DNA from: Vandiemenella viatica
Taxonomy: Eukaryota > Arthropoda > Insecta > Orthoptera > Morabidae
Direction: 5' to 3'
NCBI GenBank assembly: GCA_031002005.1
Contig: JARYHS010008074.1
Span: 349,270,932-349,334,931, forward strand
DNA: 64,000 nt
The position numbers and the translations under genes are program-made. Position 1 is the first letter of the stretch, and the number at the start of each line of letters is the position of its first letter. The notes under the pieces are model-generated. The model worked only from the letters and a program-made list of their open reading frames with translations, made no database searches and was not told the origin of the DNA. Of the stretch, positions 54,766 to 64,000 are shown piece by piece.

Positions 54766-55860
54766 TATCCCAAAATTAATGTAGGTTATAATTTTTTGAA
54801 AAGAAGTTTTATTTATTCGTTGTTTAATTAAATTATTACATTATTTCAAAGGGTAAACATTGCAATTTCCAACAAATGTCCTCTTCAACTTTGCTGACAG
54901 TGGTATATTCTTCTAACAAAATTTTCAACCTCATTTACACATAATTTCAGTTCAATTCCATCAAGAACTATGGATTTCTAATTTTAATTCAGAAATCATT
55001 TTAATTTTTTAGCATGGACTATATGAGACCACAAAGAAAAAAAAGTCGCATGGTGTCAGATTGTACAACCTTGATAGCTATTTCTGATCATCATTTCATG
55101 GGATGAGTCATCCATGAAATTTCTACTGCAACTATTGGTTGGTTCATGTATATATTATGAGCATTGGCACCATCCTGCTGAACCAAATAAACATATCCGT
55201 TCCATCCAAATGAGGCGACAGAAATTTTGATATAATATCACCATAAAGTCGACCATTTACGGTCAATCCTTTTCTGGCCTCATTCTTGAAGAAGAAAGAT
55301 ACAATTACATGGCCGGTCCAAAATTCAAACCAGACTACCACTCGTTGGGCATGCATTAGAAAGTCTTCAATGACCTGACAGTTGTCCATGCCCCAAATGC
55401 TGCAATTATGGTTACCCGTTAATATAGGAATGAGTCTCATTGCTGAAGATTATTTTTCTAGCAAAGTTGTTGTCTACTTACAATTTTCCAGCACCCATTT
55501 AATCAATATTACATGCACTGAATGGTTGTTTTGCTTAAGTTCTTCAGTAAGTTGAATGTTCTAAGGATGTAAACTCAGTAGTTTTGTCGAAATCTGCTAC
55601 ATGCTGCTTCCTGAAATGCTCATTTGCAATTAATGACGTTTCATGATGTTTATATATGGAAACATTGTTTTTTCTCCAACCAACCAGTACAAGAATGGAA
55701 ATTTCTTCTATGGTTCATAACTGTTTCTGTTTGTTCAAATTTTTTAATCAGTCTTCAATAGTAGTCTCATTTGACACATTTCTCTGACTGAAAAAAGCAA
55801 GTAATTTTTGCACAGTCTCTGCAAAACTTTCTCAATTATTTTAAAGTTTAATGGCTATTA
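54766..55860 (-). pseudogene. IS630/Tc1-mariner-type DDE transposase relic
   Basis: An end-like sequence AGGGTATCCCAAAATTAATG (54766) is followed on the minus strand by transposase pieces. The best frame (55144-55440) reads NHNCSIWGMDNCQVIEDFLM, HAQRVVVWFEFWTGHVIVSF and FFKNEARKGLTVNGRLYGDI. That is the NPHxxxExPLHxxKVTVWCxxxxxGIIGPYFFE block common to a family of insect Tc1/mariner-superfamily transposases often linked to DUF4817. The first catalytic Asp region and the DDE tail are degraded; the opposite end was not identified. Confidence 0.7.
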
Positions 55861-55880
55861 AGTACTGCTCTATTATATAT

Positions 55881-55888
55881 CACTCCAT
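55881..55888. repeat. 8-bp target duplication CACTCCAT (left)
   Basis: Perfect copy at 56247-56254. Confidence 0.95.
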
Positions 55889-56246
55889 CAGTGGCGTAGC
55901 TAGGTCAACAAGGGCCCCGGTGCAAAAAATTTATTTTGGGCCCTCAGGCCAGTCGGGCGACGTTTTTTTTTTTGCTTTGTGTGCTGGTAGGGGCCCCCTG
56001 AACTGAGGATGGGGGCCCTTGTATTGTTCTTTTGGGGCCCCCGAGCAGTGGTTGGGGCCCCCCCTGAGCAGCGAGGGCCCTTAGTGAGGGTCGCCAGTTT
56101 GCCGTGAAGGCTCGTGGGCCCTCTAAACTGCGCTTGAGGGCCCCTAGAGGTGCACTTAGGGGCCCCTTGAGGTATGCTTGGGAGCCCCCTGAGCGTGAGG
56201 GCCCCGGTGCACTGCACCGCCTAGCCCCATAGTAGCTACGCCGCTG
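55889..56246. mobile_element. hAT-type MITE rich in GGGGCCCC (CAGTGGCGTAGC ends)
   Basis: 358 bases with ends CAGTGGCGTAGCTAGG and, inverted, CAGCGGCGTAGCTACT, and a perfect 8-bp target duplication. The interior contains about ten GGGCCC or GGGGCCCC palindromes spaced roughly 25-45 bases, joined by degenerate TGAGCAGTG/TGAACTGAG-type words, so an internal unit has multiplied. The opposite-strand frames (137 and 105 codons) rich in Gly, Pro and Arg come from this repeat. Confidence 0.93.
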
Positions 56247-56254
56247 CACTCCAT

Positions 56255-56759
56255 TTTGACTAACTTCAATGTGTTTACTGACAACATTTGATTTCTTAAA
56301 ACGCTGCAAACCCAATAGAATAAAAATGACACTCAATTTAAAATCTGAGTTACTCATTTATTAGTGAACTCATTCATTTGTAAACAAGAATTATAATAGA
56401 GCAAATCAAAATCACTGGAGTGTATATAATAGAAAAGGGGAAAAAGGAAGAAAACTGTAACCTTTTACAAACAGAACAAAATCAACAAATATAATAAAAG
56501 TGGCAGTTTAGTAACAGGGGACATAATTCCAAGAGTATGAAACCAACCAATCCCTAATGTTATAGATACTTTTGAAGGAAGTTCATTAAATAGTAAGGGG
56601 AAAATCTCAATAAAATTTGAAAATTTCAATACTTTTTATAGGGAGAAATATTTTTATAAATATACAAGGGCTCACCATGGAACAAAATCCATTATTATTT
56701 AGCTAATGGTTAACATAGTAACTGCTGTAAGAATTAATGTAACTGAATATCAGCAATGG
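56255..56759. other. AT-rich DNA, no gene
   Basis: No motif-bearing frame or repeat ends noticed. Confidence 0.45.
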
Positions 56760-56763
56760 ATAG

Positions 56764-57489
56764 TGTAACAGCCCTAATACCTGAATTTTGAATAGTACCG
56801 GTATTGTACTGTATGAAATATTTGTAGTGAGCTAAAGTTTGCTTGAAAGTGATTTGATATGTTTATTTTGTAAATTCTTGTAAATCAGTGTATATAGACT
56901 TTATTTTATGTAAGAAAGTTATTTAAAGTCCATTTAATATGTTTAAGAACCGAATTGTGCAAGAGAATTTCTTAAAAGTTTGTAATTCTATGTATTAATG
57001 TAAGTTACGGTGTCTACAGGACAATTTTCTACCGTTTGAAAGGATTTCTGTAAATAATTTTGTATTTAAGTATCTATAATTACCATTTCTGACCATTTTG
57101 TAATGTTGTTAATTAATTTTGTATTAATTCCGATTGTTTTTAATATGTTAGATTGTTTGAGTGATTGTTAATGATCGAGAAATATCGGGCGGATGCCTTT
57201 GAAGAATTCTCGTAATTTCGATAGACTCTATATAAACAGATCGCCTGGACAGAGCAGTTTAGTATTCAGCATTCAGTTAGTAAGTCAGATTAGTTGGCAG
57301 TATTCAGTGTTACAGAGAGTTTCAATCATTCAGTTGAGTTTGCAACTGTGCATCTCTGTATTGTAACTATAATTGTGAATATCGCTGACTTGTTTGGATC
57401 ACAAATAAACAACCATCTTCATACTTAACCTGTTTGGTGGACTTTTTAATTAATTAATGCAGTTCTTAAACCACCGAAGAACCCTAACA
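56764..57489 (+). repeat. solo LTR
   Basis: 726 bases, TGTAACAGCC...ACCCTAACA, flanked by perfect 4-bp duplications ATAG (56760-56763, 57490-57493). Contains a TATA box (CTATATAAACAG near 57227), a start region with CAGTTTAGTATTCAGCATTC, and AATAAACAACC near 57404 as poly(A) signal; together these give the + orientation. No internal region remains, so it arose by LTR-LTR recombination. Not similar by eye to the LTRs of elements A or B. Confidence 0.88.
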
Positions 57490-57493
57490 ATAG

Positions 57494-58026
57494 ATCACTA
57501 TAAAACCTTATGGTACCCTTATAGAAACGTTAGTCACCAAATAAGTATTGATAAAAGACCTTCCAAAGGAATTAATCACATTTTCCATGAAAAATTAAAG
57601 CAATTCTTTCTCTGCCAGGAAAACAGATCTGTTTTCAATATGATGTAAATGTCCTTGAATACTAAGTTTTTTGCCTGATTTATAGGTTCTGGAAAAGCAA
57701 GGTAGAGGCAGATGAATGGAAAGAAGTCAATGTGATTTTTTCTCTTTAAAAAAAAAAGTGACCAAGCAATATGTTTTAATTATATAGATATTAGTAATCT
57801 GAACAGAGGATTCAAAACATATTCCAAAATATCACTTCAAGTCTATTACTAATTAAACTCTGTTGGAAGAGTGAAGTTGTGTTCAGAAAGATCAGGCATA
57901 CATAATGTTTGTCATAATACAAACAGTATTTAATTTGCATAGATGACGAAACACGTTGTAAAGGTCATTTTTAAACAACATTTAAGTATCACAGTTTTGG
58001 GTAATGACTTTGCTAAAGAACGACCC
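57494..58026. other. AT-rich DNA, no gene
   Basis: Short frames only. Confidence 0.45.
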
Positions 58027-58586
58027 TGTCGCGGCGCGTGTTTGGAATGTGACTAAGTCGGTATTGAGTCCGGGCAATGGCCTGAGGAATTTGCTAGGCC
58101 AGCTGGGTCTCCGACCGACAAAGTGCCGAGCCAGGTGGCTGACGCCGCAAAAGGGGTTACCACCGGGCAATCGGTCTCGAGTATTCGATCGCACGGGACC
58201 GCCCACACCTACAAGCCAGTGCTCTCCGCCAGTAGTTTAAGCATCCTACGGTATAGCCGAGTGGACAGCGCCTCTTGGTCCGCTATCGCCCATGTACAAC
58301 AACCTATACGAATAAACCATTTATTCCAAAGTCTGTGTGTTAATCCGCGAGGAGCTTCCCACAACCTGTTAACTCCAGCCTAGGTGGGCTCGAACCAGGC
58401 CGCAGTTCGTCACGTAGAAGAAGAGGAAGGCGCGACCAATCGTACGGCCGCTAGGCTTCACGGCATTCCCGGCTGGGCCCGGCGAAGTTGCTGCAAGTAA
58501 GTGAGCCCAGAACCCTTCCGCATAACTTCGGCTATCCACCCGTTCACGGGTCGGCCCCGAGCACACGCCAAAGGAGTCGTGACACA
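58027..58586 (+). repeat. GC-rich LTR (5' end of an LTR retroelement)
   Basis: Begins near TGTCGCGGCGCG and ends GTCGTGACACA, three bases before a primer site. Contains AATAAACC at 58311. It is much more GC-rich than its surroundings. The start is approximate because no second LTR is present in the window. Confidence 0.65.
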
Positions 58587-58589
58587 AAG

Positions 58590-58607
58590 TGGTGTCAGAA
58601 GCGGATT
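58590..58607 (+). promoter_or_regulatory. primer-binding site, tRNA-Leu type
   Basis: TGGTGTCAGAAGCGGATT; the first 10 bases or so complement the CCA-tagged 3' end of Leu tRNAs (..TTCTGACACCA). It fixes the LTR 3' boundary and the + orientation. Confidence 0.75.
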
Positions 58608-59793
58608 TTGGGCGCGGGAGAGCACGGCGGACTTTCGACGTGGAACGACACGGCGGGCGTGCGGCCGGCCGGTCAGCGCAGTGAAGCGGCAGCTGACGGA
58701 CTTTGTCAGGGGCTGATTGGCCAATGCTAGTGGGCGTGTGTGTGTGGATAGGTTTGCTGACTAACTAACCTTAGGGAAACACAGCTCCGCTTGAAGAGTC
58801 TCTTCTGTTCTTCTGCCAGCTCCACTAGAATCTTACCATTGGACTGTTTGGGCTAATACTTGACACCACTATGGATTGAAGGCCACAGACCGAAGGTTAG
58901 AAATTTACATAAGTTCTTACTACATGAAGAATGCAAGACTTGCAATGGAACAGTTTATTGGCTTCTAACACGGAGTAGTGCAGTTTATAGCGCGCCACAA
59001 AGTGGATTCCAACTATCACCAACTTATCTAAGCCCTGAACTGTAATAGTTAATTGTTAGGCATATGGTCGCCCGGGAGGGTGGCAGGCTCCTAACAGGTG
59101 GTTATCGAAGTATGCTCGACTACTCTCGCCAACTGCCCGACAGTAAAAGACACTACTTCATCGCTTGTACTGCCCAAGCTGCCTCGGCTGACCTACAATT
59201 ATGAAGGAGACTGCACTTTAAGGTGCTGACTGCAAGCATGCAGATTCCTGGCTGGTCACTGCTCGAGCGCGCTCAGCATGGCAATGATCGCCGATTGCTG
59301 ATAGCTCGACGACTGAATATTCTTATAATTCCCCAAATAGTAATGGTCTTCAAAATGACCTCTTACATATACCTCCCTCATTATATAAAGGTGTTTTCCA
59401 CAACGCCGAAAAGTACAATATGCAACATAGTTGGATTTCCACTATGAAGCTCACAAAAATATTGCAACATTTTTAAATACTTATTTTTCAATTCTGGTGT
59501 AGATGGTCGGCCAAGCCTGAAGATAAACAAAGTCAATTAGAATTTTATAACATAGGAACAATAAAACAATTATACAAATGACATTAAATAAATATAATTT
59601 TTGGAGTAGATGGTGTATGGTCATTCTCAACATGTGCCATTTAATTTGAGTTCCACATAGCTACCAATGTTTGCATAGCGTTTGATATCATGGCATTAGC
59701 AGTATTTTGTGCTAGTTTGGCTGAATTTTTCGGATACAAACAGATTACAATAAGTACAGTTAAATTTTGATTGTCATAATGATTCGATACTTC
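58608..59793 (+). other. retroelement leader, then unrecognised sequence
   Basis: The GC-rich stretch to about 58760 continues the LTR element leader. No gag frame follows; the element is truncated. 59060-59310 is another moderately GC-rich piece of unknown origin. The rest is AT-rich with no gene. Confidence 0.45.
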
Positions 59794-60254
59794 AGGATAG
59801 GGAAAAAAACAGTTACCCGTCACTTACCACAGATGAAGGCAGGAGGGCGAAACACGTAAAAACACAAATACAAAAGAATTACACAATATTTCGACTTTTT
59901 AGTCTTACTCATGTAGGAGGCGAGACATATGGCAGGGGGAAAGATGTGGTCACATCCGAGCTACACAGACATTATATTTATTTGTTTCACTTTTATCGCT
60001 GGTCAAGCCTATTCCCCCCCCCCCCCCCCCTCCCGGCAATTCTTCCACTACCACGCGTTTTCCGCCTGTGCTTCATTCATGTGGCAGGCTCGGATGTGAC
60101 CACATCTTTCCCCCTGCCATATGTCTCGCCTCCTACATGAGTAAGACTAAAAAGTCGAAATATTGTGTAATTCTTTTGTATTTGTGTTTTATGTGTTTCG
60201 CCCTCCTGCCTTCATCTGTGGTAAGTGACGGGTAACTGTTTTTTTCCCTATCCT
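59794..60254. mobile_element. PLE-type fold-back element
   Basis: Left arm 59794-59959 and right arm 60089-60254 are near-perfect inverted copies (GGATAGGGAAAAAAACAGTT outer ends; CACATCCGAG / CTCGGATGTG inner ends), with a 129-base spacer that has a C(16) tract. Each arm includes AGATGAAGGCAGGAGGGCGA followed by AACACGT, a degraded form of the CTGATGA..GAAAC core. The right arm and spacer match the PLE terminal region at 30150-30400. No coding capacity. Confidence 0.88.
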
Positions 60255-62880
60255 ATCTTATTTTCAGTGCCTCGCGGCAGTTTCTTTGTTTCCTTTATCC
60301 AATTGATTCGATACTTCGTTTAATTTAATCACATCTTGCTTATTTTGCAAACATTTTGTTCTGCTTTCTAAGATATTCTAATTATGAACTATGGTATACT
60401 GCTTCTGATAGATTAAATTAATTATTCAGCTTAGGAACGATCGATAAAATCTTCGTATACTATTTTACACATTATCGTATTCTTCAGGGTGCCTTAATTT
60501 GAAAGAATTATGTTTCTTGCATGAATTGTAAGACAAGTAATTGTCACTACAAATATGCTTACTATTTCTCTTGACAAGTGTCCAGCAAAGTTTCTGTAAA
60601 ACATGATTGTTGGACAACTAGATGAAAAGAACAAGTGATTACCGTAGATTGTTTACAGTTGCTTAAATTACTACGTATAATTTAACACTTACGTCCTGTG
60701 ATTTTTACTGAGTAGCATGATTCAAAGTAATCCACTATTAACATATTGCTCCACCCTGAATTAGATGAGTCTATGATTACGTTAACAATTTTAAAGATTT
60801 TAGTCTACCAGACAACACTTATGTCAATACTATGATAAAACATAGATAGGTCTCGTGTGAACATTAAATTAACATATAGTTCTCTCATCCACCTGATTAT
60901 AATTAGTCGTAGTATAATAAATATGGTCTAGGACTTAGTAAAACATCATTCCGTTAACAGTTCATTTATTTTTACTAGTCACTATTGATCAAACCATATG
61001 TGAAGGACTTCAATGCTTGTATCTCATTTGTTTTACTCGTAAATGCATTAACTAATCATCAGGAAGTGAATTTTAGTTTACAATACATTACAAGTGTCAA
61101 AATTGTTACGATTTCCTAATTTGGTATTTCTACTTTTTTAATTTCAGGAAATCATAATTTCATAATGAATCTACTACAATAATATACACTCCTTAGTAAA
61201 GATAACTCCATTCTTAAACTGCTTAGTCTGAAGTGACTGTGCTACTATACTGGCTATAAGTGCCATGAACAGAAATAAGTTTGGTGCAAAAGAAATACAT
61301 TACATGTAAATTACTATTAGTTATTTGCTGCTTATATATTTTAGTGACAAACTGATTGATTTCCGTTCTTATTACTAAATTGGTTCTACACTAAAATTAT
61401 TAACAGTTCTGTTTGTGATACTTATGTGTTCGAAGCATTGTGCCAAAGTTGCTGCATTTCACCAGTAGACTCGGCATATCAGGTTACGCTGCGCGTCACT
61501 GGCCCTGGTCTGGCTGCTCGCCGTAACGCTATCTGCAAAATTACACTTCCGACAGTACCTTGCCTTAAAACTAAACTATACATAATTTTGACAAAGGTGG
61601 GAGGTGGCCCTCAATAGGAGATCTACGACAGAGAATTATCCGGTAAAACTGCAAGAACGGTTAACATGGGGTCGACTTTGTTCTTTAAACCTGAAGACAA
61701 CCATTTGCCTCCTGCTGAAGGCAGTTTCTCAAATTCTTTAATTTTATGGTTTAATTAATACCCATGTCTCGGTATGCAATTCATGAGCTCATATACTTTC
61801 TCGCAAATGATATGAATAAATTTATTAACGGTTTAAGCCATTGTTGGGCTGCGGAGATTATAATGTGAGTTATGTATTTCCCTTAATTTGACGTTTGAAT
61901 TCCCTGTAACTTCTAATTTACCGTGTTTACTCTCTTCCCGATTGTTTTGTATAATAATTTCCTTAACTTGGAAGCCCCAATTTTTCCTTTTTGATTCACC
62001 AGTAAAACTTGGAAAATATTGGTTACCATTTTCATGAGTCTTTCCGTTACTAATGTCATGCAACTGCTAATGATGATACAGAATTTACACGATTTTTCCC
62101 TAGATCAGTGGTGAACTACCGTTCAATACTCCAGACTAGACGGTATTTATCAATGCAAAACTTGATAAGGTAAAAGTCATGAAAGGTAAATACTACAATT
62201 TAATGTGTGAACAAATAGATGGATTCTCCTTGGTAGTGCAATCTGCTTATTATCTAACAATTGATTAGACTTACTTGCTACAATAATGATGCTGTGATTA
62301 CGCTCTGCCTGTCTTATCCCCGATTAGTGCCAATTTAAAATTGCTAAGAATAGTCACACAACGCTTGATGTTTTCCTTTTAAATATTTCCCTTTATAATT
62401 TGCATATAGTTCCGTACTTCCTAACATCATCTCCTATTTATAGACATTTTTCCCAGCTGATTGATTTATTTATGTTACACTTATGTTACTATTACGCACT
62501 CTTATATATCTCATACAACACTTACCAATAGTACAAAACTTAATTCTGCAACATTTACACTGAAAATAACAGCTAATATAGAGACAAGAAGTTGGTATAT
62601 TTTTCATATTTTCACTTCTGATTCACTTAGTGGGATCTCATTCTGATGAAACTCCTCACAAGTATAAAAGGTATTTAAATGAAGAAAACGTGCTCTAAGA
62701 ATTATTTGTGAAGTAAGCACACGTACATAGTTCTATTCAATGACATACTTCAATAAATGTTTTTTACGAAAACTTATCGACTTTAAAACCAAACTAAGAG
62801 TGTTTTTTGCTTCAGAAACCCTTTTACATTATGAAAGAATTTTCTTCTCGGAATTTTTCAACTGAGGAAATACTATATAC
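60255..62880. other. AT-rich DNA, no gene recognised
   Basis: 2.6 kb with only featureless frames. A minus-strand 76-codon frame at 61833-62063 ending in HNSHYNLRSPTMA has a retroelement look (YNLRS) but no supporting motif. A GC-richer segment at 61430-61620 is unexplained. Confidence 0.45.
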
Positions 62881-63180
62881 TTGGTGTATGGAAGTGGAAG
62901 TGAAACCAACTATGACGACATGAGAATGAATGTAACAGAAATGAGTTTTCTAAAAAGGTGCCGAGGGATGTTCACAACTAAAAAAGAAGTGTAGCAATAT
63001 TAGAGAGCAGCTATGAATATTAGGAACATACCCAGTAAGATAAAATCTCTAGAAAAAATTAAAACTAGTAACTTTCCAACATGTCCTCTTCCGTATCAAC
63101 CCAATGCATACAGAGAATTTGGATACCCAGAACCCAATGGCAAAATACAATGCTGGACTGACATAATCCAATGATGAAGG
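62881..63180 (+). pseudogene. LINE C-terminal fragment
   Basis: The + strand reads VYGSGSETNYDDMRMNVTEM, SFLKRCRGMFTTKK, a stop, then RAAMNIRNIPSKIKSLEKIK and IQCWTDIIQ. The order YGSExW..AEMxFLRRxxG....REELNI..I...I resembles the region after RT in RTE-type LINEs. Only this piece is left, with stops. Confidence 0.6.
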
Positions 63181-64000
63181 TTTGAGTTCTTCTTCCAGCT
63201 GTCAAAAATGAATATAGCAGCCAGAATACCTGTCACCCAGGTGTACAGTGTTATTGTATCCTACAAAAATTGACAAATATATATTTTACATTAATCCTGT
63301 GGCAGCTGCAGTTGTAAATACAGACTGGTTACCATATTGAATAAAATATAATTTCCTATCGAAACTGGTGAATGTATGCTGAACTTTTCAGTCTGTTGAA
63401 ACAACACCATAAATCATTCTTTAAAATATGAAGATGGGGCTTGTTTCATAAGGTTTATCTTTTAGGGGCTGATAACGGGTGCAATCATCCATGGATCTAT
63501 ATCTGCTCTCTCATCTGGCCAAAAACAATCAAATCCATGTACATGTAATTAGGACATCCAAAAACCCTTCTACCACAAAATAAATCGAGGAAAGAACAAA
63601 GAGAAAATTACTGACTTGTATAATACTATCTTATTCCAATTGTTGATATGAATTTTATACTTAAGTTTAAAAACTAAAAACCAACACAGTTTAAAGTTAG
63701 AAAAAATTTATCACTCACTGATGCTAAAAGGAATAATTCTTAGGATATCCAATATGTCAGGGATCATTTTCATCATATTTTATACATACAGTGAAAACTT
63801 CAATCAATAATAAAATAAACTAAAATGGTGTTACCATGAAAGGCTACACAAATAAAGTAAAATCATTCTATAATTTACTTTCACAATTTTAGTTTCACAT
63901 GCCATCAACTCTGAGGAAATAAGATTTTATTTATTTTATTTTATTTATCAATCTTATTTCATGTATCCCTACTGAGGTAGAACCTCTGGGATGTGAGACA
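63181..64000. other. AT-rich DNA, no gene
   Basis: No coding motif. An imperfect (TTATTTTA)n tract lies at 63924-63949. Confidence 0.45.

Noticed and set aside
55944..56357. 137-codon minus frame rich in Gly, Pro and Arg
   Set aside because: Spans the GGGGCCCC MITE and its flank; repeat-derived.
58382..58400. tRNA B-box-like GGCTCGAACC
   Set aside because: No A box at the right distance on either strand and it lies inside an LTR; no cloverleaf could be drawn.
61833..62063. 76-codon minus frame ending in YNLRSPTMA
   Set aside because: YNLRS is sometimes seen in retroelement proteins, but nothing around it supports this.
1..64000. CRISPR arrays, prokaryotic operons, phage or plasmid features
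   Set aside because: Introns, poly(A) signals, retrotransposons and microsatellites show eukaryotic DNA; no spaced direct-repeat array exists.

Overview
The window is AT-rich eukaryotic DNA from an animal, almost certainly an insect. It holds one recognisable host gene, the 3' part of smoothened (smo, Hedgehog-pathway 7-TM receptor-like protein) on the + strand: an internal tail exon (10999-11242) and the terminal exon (26090-27019, poly(A) signal at 27157). They are separated by an intron of about 14.8 kb, and more than 10.9 kb upstream shows no other smo exon. The extracellular and 7-TM exons must lie before the window. Abundant CFDP2-type RTE-like LINEs, CR1-like LINEs, Penelope-like elements (PLEs), hAT, mariner, Tc1, gag-bearing LTR elements and a repeat containing GGAAACCATGGAAAAC suggest a large-genome polyneopteran (orthopteran or stick-insect type). 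That placement is from memory of repeat families and is not proven here.

Layout. 1-10.7 kb (upstream smo intron or flank): mariner relic (1.4-2.3 kb), two RTE-like LINEs meeting tail to tail (3.05-7.76 kb), a hAT-like relic (8.6-9.0 kb). 10.75-11.24 kb: a 134-bp tandem duplication covering the 3' splice site, then the smo exon. 11.24-26.09 kb (smo intron): two PLE relics, a LINE split by a gag/protease LTR element whose two LTRs are inverted relative to one another (14766-20850), a CR1-like LINE, and microsatellites. 26.09-27.2 kb: smo terminal exon and 3' UTR. 28.4-30.4 kb: a Tc1 relic split by a fold-back element carrying hammerhead-ribozyme-like cores, then a PLE 3' end. 31.8-32.4 kb: a second kind of fold-back. 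33.3-37.8 kb: an unidentified degenerate coding remnant split by a nest of hAT and piggyBac-like elements. 38.7-39.6 kb: hAT-type MITEs. 40.97-42.25 kb: a mariner with both ends. 43.0-48.3 kb: an LTR element with gag and protease but no visible reverse transcriptase. 48.6-55.8 kb: PLE relic, fold-back, a LINE with RNase H, a CR1-like LINE with a 480-codon open RT segment, and a DDE-transposon relic. 55.9-60.3 kb: GGGGCCCC-rich MITE, solo LTR, a GC-rich LTR with tRNA-Leu-type primer site, and a third type of fold-back. 60.3-64 kb: mostly AT-rich sequence with one LINE fragment.

Nearly all other open frames are transposon-derived and broken. The observations most worth following are: (1) the duplicated smo splice acceptor, whose upstream copy would introduce a stop codon; (2) the RT-less gag-protease-basic-ORF LTR family with two members, one with inverted LTRs; (3) PLE-linked fold-backs with hammerhead-like motifs, one with a clear 15-bp target duplication; (4) a four-level transposon nest whose target duplications let each insertion be read. 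I found no tRNA or rRNA gene, CRISPR array or prokaryotic-type operon.
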